Assembly: GCA_016706275.1 (NCBI GenBank)
Contig: JADJJY010000001.1
Coordinates: forward strand, 186,001-250,000
Direction: 5' to 3'
Source of the DNA: Chloracidobacterium sp.
GTDB lineage: Bacteria > Acidobacteriota > Blastocatellia > Pyrinomonadales > Pyrinomonadaceae
Length of the DNA stretch: 64,000 bases
Shown here: positions 37,761-46,029 of the stretch, piece by piece
Numbering within the stretch: the first letter of the stretch is position 1
How the letters are laid out: every line of letters starts with the position of its first letter
Position numbers and translations under genes: made by a program
Notes under the pieces: model-generated
Databases searched by the model: none
What the model saw: only the letters and a program-made list of their open reading frames with translations
Told to the model about the DNA's origin: nothing

Positions 37761-38138
37761 TTAGTCATCGTCCTCATCGCAGTCAGATTTTGTCCAGCTA
37801 GTAAGACTGTATTCCCGCTTCAAATTTTGGTAAACGACCACCTGCACAAAATGCGTCACATCGGCCTCGCCGTCCTCGCCCTGCGAAGTGACCTTTAGAC
37901 AAAGCCTGTAATTTGACCCTGCGACGATCTGCCTCTCGGCTTTGTGGACCAAGACCAACTCGATTGACCGGCTCGTCTTTTCAGCCTGAGAGCTAACGGC
38001 AAATGCGGCTGCCGCCTGTGCGCCCGCGTCATCTTTCGCGATCTCTTTATAACCACCCACCTTTTGCGCATTCGCCGTCAGGGCAAACATCGCCATCATT
38101 CCAATAAAAACAACCACACCAAAAAAATAATTTTTCAT
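37761..38138 (-). CDS. Secreted cystatin-like protein, one domain
   Basis: 125 residues from the ATG at 38138, preceded by GGGGA at 7 bases; an ATG at 38150 has no ribosome-binding site. A signal peptide (FGVVVFIGMMAMFALTANAQ) ends before KVGGYKEIAKDDAG. The mature part has cystatin features: an early Gly pair, the helix DAGAQAAAAFAVSSQ, and AERQIVAGSNYRLCLKV containing the QxVxG motif as QIVAG. A conserved LTSWTKSDC closes the domain. Cystatins block papain-like cysteine proteases by inserting QxVxG. The assignment rests on motif and order only. It forms an operon with the two-domain relative upstream. Confidence 0.7.
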   Translation of the reverse strand: MKNYFFGVVVFIGMMAMFALTANAQKVGGYKEIAKDDAGAQAAAAFAVSSQAEKTSRSIELVLVHKAERQIVAGSNYRLCLKVTSQGEDGEADVTHFVQVVVYQNLKREYSLTSWTKSDCDEDDD

Positions 38139-38162
38139 AATGATCCCCATGTTTTAAGTTGA

Positions 38163-38813
38163 TCATTTACCGCAGGTCGAGTGTTTCCAGCTCACCAACT
38201 TCATATTCGAATATTGATCCATTGTCACGACGGCTTGTATGACCTGCGTTTCGCCTTCTTCTGACACGTTCATACAAACGCGATAGGTCATCGCAAACAT
38301 TCCTTTGTTCTCGGCTTTGATGATGCTCGCAAGTTTATGAGGCACCTTAGTGTCCTTGGAATGCTGCTGTACCGCAAAATCCGCGGCTAGTCCTATCCCC
38401 GCGTCAGTATTTGCGACAGTTGTAAAGCCATCCGACGACATTCCACAATTCGTATTGACCCACGATACAAGCTTGAAATTAGAGTATTGGTCCATCAAAA
38501 CAAGCGCTTGTGCTCTTTTCGGCTTGCCGTTGTAGTTTACCGACATACACAATCGGAAATCTCTTGTTCCGAGACTTCGTTCTTTATCCTCTACCTTGAT
38601 CATTTCGCCGAATGTGATCTTTGCCTTTGTTTTTGCTGTTTGCAGGCGAACCGCGTTTTGGGCGGCAAGGTCTGCCCCCGGGTCATTAATTTCTACTGCC
38701 TTATAACGAGTATCCGGCTTAAAGCCATCGGGTTGGGCTGAGACCGCCGAAACAAAAGCAAACATCACCGCCATCGCGGAAAGTAGAAACGTTGTCCTAA
38801 AACCTATTCTCAT
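38163..38813 (-). CDS. Secreted tandem cystatin-like protein, two domains
   Basis: 216 residues, GAGG 6 to 7 bases before the ATG. A signal peptide (LLSAMAVMFAFVSAVSAQ) precedes two homologous domains. Domain 1 is about 36-123 (YKAVEINDPGADLAAQNAV, then FRLCMSVNYNGK, ending LVSWVNTNC) and domain 2 about 130-214 (DAGIGLAADFAVQQH, TYRVCMNVSEEG, ending LVSWKHSTC). Both match the single domain of the neighbour, but the QxVxG loop is degenerate (RSLGT and KGMFA). They may bind something other than a cysteine protease. Two Cys per domain could form a disulphide in the periplasm. Confidence 0.7.
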   Translation of the reverse strand: MRIGFRTTFLLSAMAVMFAFVSAVSAQPDGFKPDTRYKAVEINDPGADLAAQNAVRLQTAKTKAKITFGEMIKVEDKERSLGTRDFRLCMSVNYNGKPKRAQALVLMDQYSNFKLVSWVNTNCGMSSDGFTTVANTDAGIGLAADFAVQQHSKDTKVPHKLASIIKAENKGMFAMTYRVCMNVSEEGETQVIQAVVTMDQYSNMKLVSWKHSTCGK

Positions 38814-39037
38814 AATGAACCTCGCGCTTAGTTAAATGTTACCGACCTCGGTAATTCTGTGGTTAGAGGTGGTTTTGTGTCAAACCGTTGGCTGTTTAAA
38901 TTCAATAGATCAGCTATCTCAATATTTAGAAAACATGGAAGATCGTCGGCAAAAAATGGTGAAGCATAGCTCCTCCGCAAACAGAGGGGCAGAACCGCAT
39001 AAAGCAACCAGGAAGCTTTTGTTATATTATTTAGATA

Positions 39038-40927
39038 ATGAGTGTGTACGAGGGATTGACCGATTCTCAACAATTTGCCTGCCGCGTGATCGCCGACCAC
39101 GCGCGTTCGACCGCGTTTGCGATCGCCGACGGCATCTTACCCGGTAACGAAGGCCGCAATTACGTCCTCCGCAAGATAATGCGGCGCGCCATCTATCACG
39201 GCCGCGAACATCTAGGCCTGACGGATGCGTTCTTCTACAAGGTCTGCGATTTTGTCGTCGGTGAAATGAGCGGCGCCTACCCCGAACTTGAGACGCAGCG
39301 GGATTTCATCGGCAAAATGGTTCGGGTCGAAGAAGAGCGCTTTGGAAACACCGTAACCGTCGGACTCGGAAAGCTCAATGAACTTGGCATTTCCGCCAGT
39401 ACGCCAAAGGACGACGATCTGTTCCTGTCGATCGGCAAACTTTACGACACATTCGGCACGCCGCGTGATCTTATACGCGTCTATCTCGAAGAAAAAGGGC
39501 TCGAATTTGAAGAGGACGATTTCAACGATCGGTTTGATACTGCTTTGCAAGAACTACAATCCCAAGGCGACGTTGGTAAAACCGAGCGAAAATCACAGCC
39601 ATCGCCTGTTTACGCCGAAGTGTTGAACAAGGTCGGGTCAAACAAGTTTCACGGCTACGAAACGACGCATCTCACAGACGCTAAGGTCATTGCAATTCTT
39701 GATGGTGATACGCAAATTGATTCACTCGATACCGGCTCGCAAGGCAGCGTTGTTCTCGACCAAACACCATTTTACGCCGAGGCGGGCGGTCAAGTCGGCG
39801 ATGTCGGGAAGTTGATCGGTGCGGACGCATCGGTAACCGTCGCCGATACATATTCACCGGTTCAGGGATTGATAATTCACAAAGTCACGGTTGATAAAGG
39901 CACGATAAAGGTTGGCGAACTCGTGACCGCGACCGTCGATGCCGAAAAACGCGATGCAACGCGGCGAAATCATACGGCGACGCATCTTGTTCATGCTGCT
40001 TTGCGTGAGGTTTTAGGAACGCATGTAAAACAGGGCGGTTCGGTTGTCGCGCCAAATGTCTTGCGGTTCGATTTTACGCATTATCAGCCGATGACCGACA
40101 CCGAGATCGCCGAGGTCGAGGATCTGGTCAACCGCGAGATATTAGAGAACGAGCCCGTAAATACCAACGTCATGCCTATCGAACAGGCGATGGCCGGCGG
40201 TGCGATGGCTCTGTTTGGTGAGAAATATGGTGCGGACGTTCGCGTGTTGAGTGTCGGAGACGGTGTGTTTTCAAAAGAGCTTTGCGGCGGCACACATGTC
40301 CGTGCGACCGGCGACATTGGTTCGTTTAAGATCGTCTCGGACGAAGCGATCGCTTCCGGCGTCCGCCGCATCCGTGCTATCACGGGCTTTGACGCATTCG
40401 AGCGTTTTCGCGATGACGAAAAACTGATCGAAGCCTCGCTCGGAGCTCTGAATACGCAGCGCGACAATCTGCCAAACGCCATTGCGAGGTTACAAGAAGA
40501 CCTCAAAAAGACGCGCAAAGAAATGGACGAGCTAAAGCTCAAGATCGCGACCGGTGCTATCGGCGAAGCAACATCCGGCGGTGACGAAACAAAGGAGATA
40601 AACGGCGTCAAAGTTCTCGGCAAGGTCGTCGAGGGGCTTGATGCTAATGGCACGCGTCAGCTTTCGGACACGCTGCTCGCCCGTCTCAAATCCGGAGTTG
40701 TCATCATAGGCCGAGCTGACGAAGGCAAAGTCGGCATCATCGTCCGCGTTTCTGACGATCTGACCGGCAAGGTCAAGGCCGGAGACATCATCCGCGAGAT
40801 CGCTCCAATTGTGGGCGGCAAAGGCGGCGGCAAAGCCGACATGGCCGAAGGCGGCGGCACTGAGCCCGGAAAGCTCGTCGAGGCGATCGAGGCCGCTTAT
40901 AAGTTAATTGAAAAGATGTTGGTCTGA
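39038..40927 (+). CDS. Alanyl-tRNA synthetase lacking the catalytic domain (editing and C-Ala domains only)
   Basis: 629 residues, against about 870 for AlaRS. Homology begins at YEGLTDSQQFACRVIADHAR, in the tRNA-recognition helices; the class II aminoacylation core, about 240 residues, is absent. What remains is complete: helical domain, editing domain with HTATH (His312, His316) and CGGTH (Cys416, His420), coiled coil, and the C-Ala/DHHA1 domain ending in the Gly-rich GGKGGGKADMAEGGG. The upstream 200 bases encode no AlaRS in any frame and are more AT-rich. It could be a free editing factor like AlaX, half of a split enzyme, or a remnant at a rearrangement or misassembly. No ribosome-binding site is visible. 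Confidence 0.85.
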   Translation: MSVYEGLTDSQQFACRVIADHARSTAFAIADGILPGNEGRNYVLRKIMRRAIYHGREHLGLTDAFFYKVCDFVVGEMSGAYPELETQRDFIGKMVRVEEERFGNTVTVGLGKLNELGISASTPKDDDLFLSIGKLYDTFGTPRDLIRVYLEEKGLEFEEDDFNDRFDTALQELQSQGDVGKTERKSQPSPVYAEVLNKVGSNKFHGYETTHLTDAKVIAILDGDTQIDSLDTGSQGSVVLDQTPFYAEAGGQVGDVGKLIGADASVTVADTYSPVQGLIIHKVTVDKGTIKVGELVTATVDAEKRDATRRNHTATHLVHAALREVLGTHVKQGGSVVAPNVLRFDFTHYQPMTDTEIAEVEDLVNREILENEPVNTNVMPIEQAMAGGAMALFGEKYGADVRVLSVGDGVFSKELCGGTHVRATGDIGSFKIVSDEAIASGVRRIRAITGFDAFERFRDDEKLIEASLGALNTQRDNLPNAIARLQEDLKKTRKEMDELKLKIATGAIGEATSGGDETKEINGVKVLGKVVEGLDANGTRQLSDTLLARLKSGVVIIGRADEGKVGIIVRVSDDLTGKVKAGDIIREIAPIVGGKGGGKADMAEGGGTEPGKLVEAIEAAYKLIEKMLV

Positions 40928-40987
40928 ACCGCGGAGACGCGGAGACGCAGAAAAAAGCTAATCGTACTGTCTCTGCGACTCTGCGGT
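40928..40987. repeat. CGCGGAGACGCGGAGACGCAG inverted repeat element
   Basis: It starts one base after the AlaRS stop. The 18-base arms (ACCGCGGAGACGCGGAGA and TCTCTGCGACTCTGCGGT) pair at 15 positions around a 24-base loop. The left side is a direct repeat of CGCGGAGA. It ends eight bases before the aldehyde dehydrogenase start and covers the place of its ribosome-binding site. Confidence 0.75.
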
Positions 40988-40995
40988 AAAAATAT

Positions 40996-42570
40996 ATGAG
41001 TGCAGTTCTACCCGTTCAAACAGACGAGATAGTCTCCTATAACCCGGCAACAGGGGCCGAGGTCGGGCGTGTGACTCAAACATCCGACGAAGAGGTGACC
41101 GCTGCGGTCGAGCGTGGGCGTGTAGCGTTTCAAAGCTGGAAACAAACGTCATTTCGCGAACGAACCGCTTGTATCATGCGTGCCCGTGAGGTGTTGCTTG
41201 CGGATAAGGAAACAATTGTGCGTCTGATCTCAGACGAATCCGGCAAGCCCGTCGCTGAGGCTTTCTCGATGGAGATCGCACCGGTGCTCGATCTGATGCA
41301 GTATTTTGCACGCAACACTGAAAAGTTGTTAAAGCCTCACAAGATCGGCATTGGCATTTATGGCCTGATGGGTCGCGCATCAAAGATCGTCTATCATCCG
41401 CTCGGCGTGGTCGGCATCATCCCGGCGTGGAATTATCCGTTCTCAATACCGCTTGGTGAGGCTGTAATGGCACTAATGGCGGGCAACACGGTCGTCATAA
41501 AACCGTCCGAACTTACGCCAATGATCGGGCTAAAGATCGGCGAGATATTTGAAAAAGCCGGATTGCCGGAAAATTGTGTGCAGATCGTCAGTGGCGGCGG
41601 CGCGACGGGTGCGGCTTTGGTCGAAGCGACCCCGGACAAGATAATGTTCACGGGCTCGGTTGCGACCGGCAAAAAGATCGCGGCGGCGGCAGCAAAAAAT
41701 CTGACATCCGTCGTACTCGAACTCGGCGGCAAAGACCCGATGATCGTCTTCGCCGACGCCAATCTCGAACTCGCCGCCGGAGCCGCCGTCTGGGGCGCTT
41801 TCTGCAACGCCGGCCAGTCGTGTTCATCGGTCGAGCGGCTCTACGTTCAGGAAGGTGCGGCTGAGGAATTGACCCGCAAGATAATCGAAAAAACCAGACA
41901 ATTACAGCAAGATACCGGCGATAAAGAAACGACATCGATCGGTGCAATGTCGTCCGAACGGCAGATACAGATCGTCGAGGACCACGTCGAAGATTTCCGT
42001 GCCGCCGGAGCAAAGATCGAAACCGGCGGCCGCCGAAACCCGGCGCTAGAAGGCCTTTTCTACGAACCGACCGTTATTACGGGTGCCCACAACGATATGC
42101 GGGCGATGCAGGAGGAAACGTTTGGGCCAACACTTCCTATCTCTACATTTACAACTGAAGAAGAGGCGATCCGGCTGGCAAACGACAGTGAATTTGGCCT
42201 GACGGCAAGCGTGTGGACCCGCGACAGAGCAAAGGGCAAACGTGTTGCTGAAAAGATCGAGGCCGGATCGGTTTGCATTAATGAGGTGCTCTATACGCAC
42301 GGCATCGGCCAAACGCCTTGGGGTGGTTTTAAGAATTCGGGACGTGGCCGCACTCACGGCCGCGAGGGCCTGATGGAACTCGTCCAACCGCAACATATCC
42401 ATACAAACAAACTCGCTCTCATGCCCGACGCTTGGTGGATGCCGTATTCGGCAACCGCCGTCGAAACATTTCGCAAAATGACGACCACATTTGCTAGCGG
42501 TTCGATCATAAAAACGACAATGCTGCTCCCACAGCTTGCAAAAAGAGTAAGGGAATTGCTGAAGCGGTAA
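40996..42570 (+). CDS. NAD(P)-dependent aldehyde dehydrogenase
   Basis: 524 residues. The family active site is intact: Glu242 in LELGGKDPMIV and Cys276 in CNAGQSCSSVE, with the nucleotide-binding FTGSVATGKKIA and the Asn in IIPAWNYPFSIP. The C-terminal 55 residues beyond the usual end are partly hydrophobic (WWMPYSATAVETF, FASGSIIKTTMLL) and may associate with membranes, as in fatty aldehyde dehydrogenases. The substrate cannot be told; succinate-semialdehyde-like and long-chain aldehydes are both possible. No ribosome-binding site other than the repeat precedes the ATG. Confidence 0.9.
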   Translation: MSAVLPVQTDEIVSYNPATGAEVGRVTQTSDEEVTAAVERGRVAFQSWKQTSFRERTACIMRAREVLLADKETIVRLISDESGKPVAEAFSMEIAPVLDLMQYFARNTEKLLKPHKIGIGIYGLMGRASKIVYHPLGVVGIIPAWNYPFSIPLGEAVMALMAGNTVVIKPSELTPMIGLKIGEIFEKAGLPENCVQIVSGGGATGAALVEATPDKIMFTGSVATGKKIAAAAAKNLTSVVLELGGKDPMIVFADANLELAAGAAVWGAFCNAGQSCSSVERLYVQEGAAEELTRKIIEKTRQLQQDTGDKETTSIGAMSSERQIQIVEDHVEDFRAAGAKIETGGRRNPALEGLFYEPTVITGAHNDMRAMQEETFGPTLPISTFTTEEEAIRLANDSEFGLTASVWTRDRAKGKRVAEKIEAGSVCINEVLYTHGIGQTPWGGFKNSGRGRTHGREGLMELVQPQHIHTNKLALMPDAWWMPYSATAVETFRKMTTTFASGSIIKTTMLLPQLAKRVRELLKR

Positions 42571-42576
42571 TTAACT

Positions 42577-42990
42577 TTAGGCTTTTTCGATCGGTGCGAT
42601 CTGCGGTACGGCCGGTTCACCGACGCGAGCAGTTTTGATCCAAAGTAGGTGGATGGTAACGCCGATAAGGACGGCAGCTAGGAAAAGCGTCGGCCAAAAC
42701 GAAGCTGCGACAAACCAAATGCTAAATCCGATCGACGCCCAAAGTATCACGATCGTAGTGGCTTTTTGCCTGACCGAGATCCCGTCGCCTGATTTGTAGT
42801 TTTTGATGTATCTGCCGAGCCAGCGGTTATTCAGGAGCCAATTGTGAAACCTGTCGGAGCTTCGCGAATAACAATATGCCGCCATTAGCAGAAAAACGGT
42901 CGTCGGCATCAACGGCAAAAACATGCCCAAAATGCCGAGTCCGACACAGACAGTGCCAAAAAAGACTAAAAATGCTTTTCTGATATCCAT
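42577..42990 (-). CDS. DUF454 (YbaN-like) inner-membrane protein
   Basis: 137 residues with three to four membrane segments. The family pattern FGTVCVGLGILGMFLPLMPT, FLLMAAYCYSRSSDRFHNWL and GRYIKNYKSGDGISVRQK is intact. Function is unknown. It converges on the aldehyde dehydrogenase gene with six bases between stops. Confidence 0.85.
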   Translation of the reverse strand: MDIRKAFLVFFGTVCVGLGILGMFLPLMPTTVFLLMAAYCYSRSSDRFHNWLLNNRWLGRYIKNYKSGDGISVRQKATTIVILWASIGFSIWFVAASFWPTLFLAAVLIGVTIHLLWIKTARVGEPAVPQIAPIEKA

Positions 42991-43095
42991 TTCCTAACAG
43001 ATTGGCAGTATATCAAGTTTTTGTGAGATAGAATACTCTCAAATATCAAGCCTGAAACCCCTGAGCGACTTAATGGAAGTGATCTCGCGACTAAA

Positions 43096-44046
43096 CTAAT
43101 TGGATAATGTCGCTCGAAACCTTAGATAATCATCCGCACTCTCTTGCGGCATCTCGACCATCGGCACGTGGCCAATTCCCTGCATAATGATGACCTTTGA
43201 GTTTGGTAATAGGCCATGCAGGATCTCCGTGGTTGCGACATTGATCAACCGGTCTTGATCGCCCCAAACGATCAGCGAGGGGGTCGCGAGTCCCTTTATC
43301 CGTTCTTCGATCGAGTCGCTCGTTATCTGGCCGAATATTCGCTTTTCCAATTCATAATTTTTTATTCGTTCCTGGGCCATGACATTCATTATCGGCTTAG
43401 GAATAAATGGGCGCTTGGTCATCACCATCGTTAAAAGTGCAGCAAAATCTTCTTCGTTCCGCACTATCAGTGGATTTTGGCCCGTTTCGTCGATGATCCG
43501 TCGTAGCTCACTTTTGGGAGCCGTCCAAATACCTCCTGGATCCAGCAGCCACAAACTCTTAACCTCAGCAGGGTATAGCGCGGCGTACGACATCGCGATG
43601 TGTCCGCCCATCGAATTGCCGCCGAGATGTACGTTTGAAATACCGAGCGCCTTAGCAAGAGCATGCAGCCGCTCGGCCTGGGCGATCGGAGAATAATCTG
43701 CGTCCGGTGGGTGTGACGACTCGCCAAATCCAATATGATCCGGCACGATCACGCGATAACGGCTTGTGAGATAACGGGATGCCCGCGCAAAACTGTCCTT
43801 ATTCGCGCCAAACCCATGCAGCAGCATTAGCGGTTCGCCGGAGCCGCCCTCGAGATAAACGTAATGCGTCCCGTCCGGAAGGTCGATCTCTTTTCGTTCG
43901 AGTCCCGCTTGTTTTCGCTCGATCGCAAGAAACGTATGCGTCGCGGTTTCGGGGGCTAGATACACAAATCCTATCCCGCCTATCAATACGAGCAAAAGTG
44001 CAACAGCGATGAATGCGATGACGCGAACTACGAGTTTTCCTTTCAT
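43096..44046 (-). CDS. Membrane-anchored alpha/beta hydrolase
   Basis: 316 residues. An N-terminal membrane helix (VRVIAFIAVALLLVLIGGIGFVYL) anchors a hydrolase with LLHGFGANKDSF (oxyanion hole), nucleophile Ser in GGNSMGGHIAM, Asp in IVWGDQDRLINVAT and His in GIGHVPMVEMP. The layout is that of lipases and C-C bond hydrolases such as LipH/MhpC. The active site should face the periplasm or lie at the membrane. The substrate is unknown. It is nine bases downstream of the exonuclease III gene on the same strand, so the two may be cotranscribed. Confidence 0.9.
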   Translation of the reverse strand: MKGKLVVRVIAFIAVALLLVLIGGIGFVYLAPETATHTFLAIERKQAGLERKEIDLPDGTHYVYLEGGSGEPLMLLHGFGANKDSFARASRYLTSRYRVIVPDHIGFGESSHPPDADYSPIAQAERLHALAKALGISNVHLGGNSMGGHIAMSYAALYPAEVKSLWLLDPGGIWTAPKSELRRIIDETGQNPLIVRNEEDFAALLTMVMTKRPFIPKPIMNVMAQERIKNYELEKRIFGQITSDSIEERIKGLATPSLIVWGDQDRLINVATTEILHGLLPNSKVIIMQGIGHVPMVEMPQESADDYLRFRATLSN

Positions 44047-44055
44047 GTGTAAATT

Positions 44056-44826
44056 CTACAAGCTAAATTCCGCAACGACCGGCGTGTGGTCCGACGGTTT
44101 TTCGCCGCCGCGCGGTTCTTTGTCGATCCCGCAGCCGGTGCATTTTGCGGCCAGTGCGGGCGAGACCCAGATGTGGTCGATGCGCAGCCCCTGGTTACGC
44201 TGCCACGAGCCTTCGCGGTAATTCCACCACGAAAATTCCTGCTTGTCGCCGTTCATCTGACGAAATGCATCGACAAACCCCCATTGTTTGACGTGATGGA
44301 TGGCGGCTCGTTCGGGCTTGGAAAAATGCAGCTTTCCCTGCCACGCGGGGACGCTCCAGACGTCAAGCTCGTCAGGTGCGACGTTAAAATCACCGCATAA
44401 CAGCACGTCCTTATCAAGGTCACAGTCGTCGTCGAACATCTTTCGCAGCCGCTGCAGCCAATCGAGCTTGAACGTAAATTTGTCGGTCCATAGCTCGGTG
44501 CCATTCGGGATGTAGGTGTTGACTATGCGGACGCCTTTGATCGTCGCGGCGATAAGGCGTTTGGGTTGCTCGTCATCGTCGTCGTGAAAGCCTTTTTGAA
44601 CGTCTTCGATCTCGTGCTTAGAAATGATCGCCACGCCGTTGTAAGATTTCTGGCCAAAAAATGCCACGTGATAGCCCGCGTCTATGATCGGCTGCAACGG
44701 AAAATCTGCGTCAACGACCTTTGTTTCCTGCACGCACAAAACATCCGTACCGGTCTTTTCCAGCCAAACCAGCATCGATTCGAGCCGCAGACGGATCGAA
44801 TTTACATTCCAGGTTGCTACTTTCAT
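44056..44826 (-). CDS. xth: Exodeoxyribonuclease III
   Basis: 256 residues, normal length. It is an AP endonuclease and 3'-5' exonuclease in base excision repair. The fold markers are MKVATWNVNSIRLRLE, VLCVQETKV (catalytic Glu), the GDFNVAPDELD motif, WWNYREGSWQRNQGLRIDHIW, and the terminal Asp-His in KPSDHTPVVAEF. A dispersed inverted repeat lies 12 bases upstream of its start, in the place of a promoter. Confidence 0.96.
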   Translation of the reverse strand: MKVATWNVNSIRLRLESMLVWLEKTGTDVLCVQETKVVDADFPLQPIIDAGYHVAFFGQKSYNGVAIISKHEIEDVQKGFHDDDDEQPKRLIAATIKGVRIVNTYIPNGTELWTDKFTFKLDWLQRLRKMFDDDCDLDKDVLLCGDFNVAPDELDVWSVPAWQGKLHFSKPERAAIHHVKQWGFVDAFRQMNGDKQEFSWWNYREGSWQRNQGLRIDHIWVSPALAAKCTGCGIDKEPRGGEKPSDHTPVVAEFSL

Positions 44827-44838
44827 ATAAGAATATTA

Positions 44839-44908
44839 TCCACAGATGCACACAGATTAACACGGATACAGGAGCAAAGATCTGTGTTCATCGGTGCTTA
44901 TCTGTGGA
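44839..44908. repeat. CCACAGAT inverted repeat element overlapping the methyltransferase 3' end
   Basis: The 28-base arms 44839-44866 (TCCACAGATGCACACAGATT onward) and 44881-44908 match at 22 positions in inverted orientation around a 14-base loop. Arms consist of repeated CACAGAT-like units. The right arm encodes the last residues (STDKHR) and the stop of the methyltransferase. A decayed single arm is at 6561-6595. Confidence 0.85.
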
Positions 44909-45853
44909 CGATGTCTTGCTGTTTCTTTCCCAAAAGACGCCTTCGGTAAAGCCCTGTATAGAATTGTCAGAATCTGCCAATTCGAGCCTTTTTTGGGCGA
45001 GCAGGCAATACTGTTCATCGGATTCGATCGCGACAAAATCACGGTTGAGTTTCTTGGTAGCGACGGCGGTTGTTCCACTTCCCCCGAATGGGTCGAGGAT
45101 CATATCGCCCTCGTTCGTGCTGGCGAGCAAGACCTTTGCTAGCAATTTTTCTGGCTTTTGCGTCGGATGGTCGGTGTTTTCGGGCATTGACCAAAACGGC
45201 ACGCTGATATCCGTCCAGATGTTTGACGGGTGGGTGTCGCGAAAATTGCCATCGGCTGTCTCGGTCCAGTCTTTTGGCTCGCCGTTTTCACGATACGGTG
45301 CGATCACGCGGCGGCGTTGTTTTACGGCGTCGAGATTAAATGTAAATTCGTCTGAAACGGTGAAAAACCAGATATCCTCAGCCGAGTTTTTCCAGTTTGC
45401 TTTTGCCCCGCGTCCCTTTTCGCGTTCCCACGTTATCCGGTTACGAAGCGTGAAATGCCGCGACCCCGCACGCTGTATCGCCGCTGATGAGCGCCAGTCT
45501 CCGCAAATATAAACGCTCGCCGTCGGCTTGAGCAGCGGCAAACACAGCCGTAACCAAGAATCGAGCCACTCTTCGTATTCATCCGACGGCCGCTCGCTAA
45601 ATTTTTCAGTACCAAACGATTTGGTCAAATTGTATGGAGGATCAGCAAACAGCAGGTCGACGCTTGTCTTTGGCAGCCGTTCCAACACGCTGAAAGCATC
45701 TCCGCAGATCATCGTATTCCGCACATCTGACAGATCCAATGATCCGTCATCGACCACCAGCTTTGAAAGCAAGGTCGCAACCTCGTTTTCACCGACCTCT
45801 AGTGTGCGGTTTCGCGGTGCGCGTATCTTTTCTTTTTTGTGTGCGGCGGTCAT
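44888..45853 (-). CDS. Site-specific DNA methyltransferase (beta class, DPPY)
   Basis: 321 residues from the ATG at 45853; a TTG at 45889 would add 12 residues without family match. Motif IV is ADPPYNL (DPPY at 71-74) and the SAM-binding motif I is DPFGGSGTT near the C-terminus. That order, IV before I, marks the beta class of amino-methyltransferases (N6-adenine or N4-cytosine). The GNFRDTHPSNIWTD region resembles those enzymes. There is no restriction endonuclease gene beside it, so it looks like an orphan methylase. The last codons come from the repeat at 44881-44908. Confidence 0.92.
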   Translation of the reverse strand: MTAAHKKEKIRAPRNRTLEVGENEVATLLSKLVVDDGSLDLSDVRNTMICGDAFSVLERLPKTSVDLLFADPPYNLTKSFGTEKFSERPSDEYEEWLDSWLRLCLPLLKPTASVYICGDWRSSAAIQRAGSRHFTLRNRITWEREKGRGAKANWKNSAEDIWFFTVSDEFTFNLDAVKQRRRVIAPYRENGEPKDWTETADGNFRDTHPSNIWTDISVPFWSMPENTDHPTQKPEKLLAKVLLASTNEGDMILDPFGGSGTTAVATKKLNRDFVAIESDEQYCLLAQKRLELADSDNSIQGFTEGVFWERNSKTSSTDKHR

Positions 45854-45934
45854 CGGGCTTTGTTGATGAAAACTGTAGCACAGCGGCAAAACTTTAAAAA
45901 CCAGTAATCGAATGAAAGCGCTTGCGGCGCGTCC

Positions 45935-45962
45935 TTGACCCTTAAAAAGGGCGCGTGATACT
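45935..45962 (+). promoter_or_regulatory. Candidate promoter for the ATP synthase operon
   Basis: TTGACC (45935-45940), 16-base spacer and GATACT (45957-45962). It overlaps a GC-rich inverted repeat (GCGCGTCCTT with AAGGGCGC). The predicted start site is about 60 bases before the first ATP synthase gene. Confidence 0.4.
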
Positions 45963-46029
45963 CTTATATCTTTTGAGAATCAGGCAGATATTGCGCTGTT
46001 TCCGACCGTAAACACGGACGATCACGATT

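Noticed and set aside
38836..39147. Rightward 103-codon frame upstream of the AlaRS fragment, considered as the missing N-terminal half
   Set aside because: It has no class II synthetase motifs and runs into the AlaRS region in another frame.
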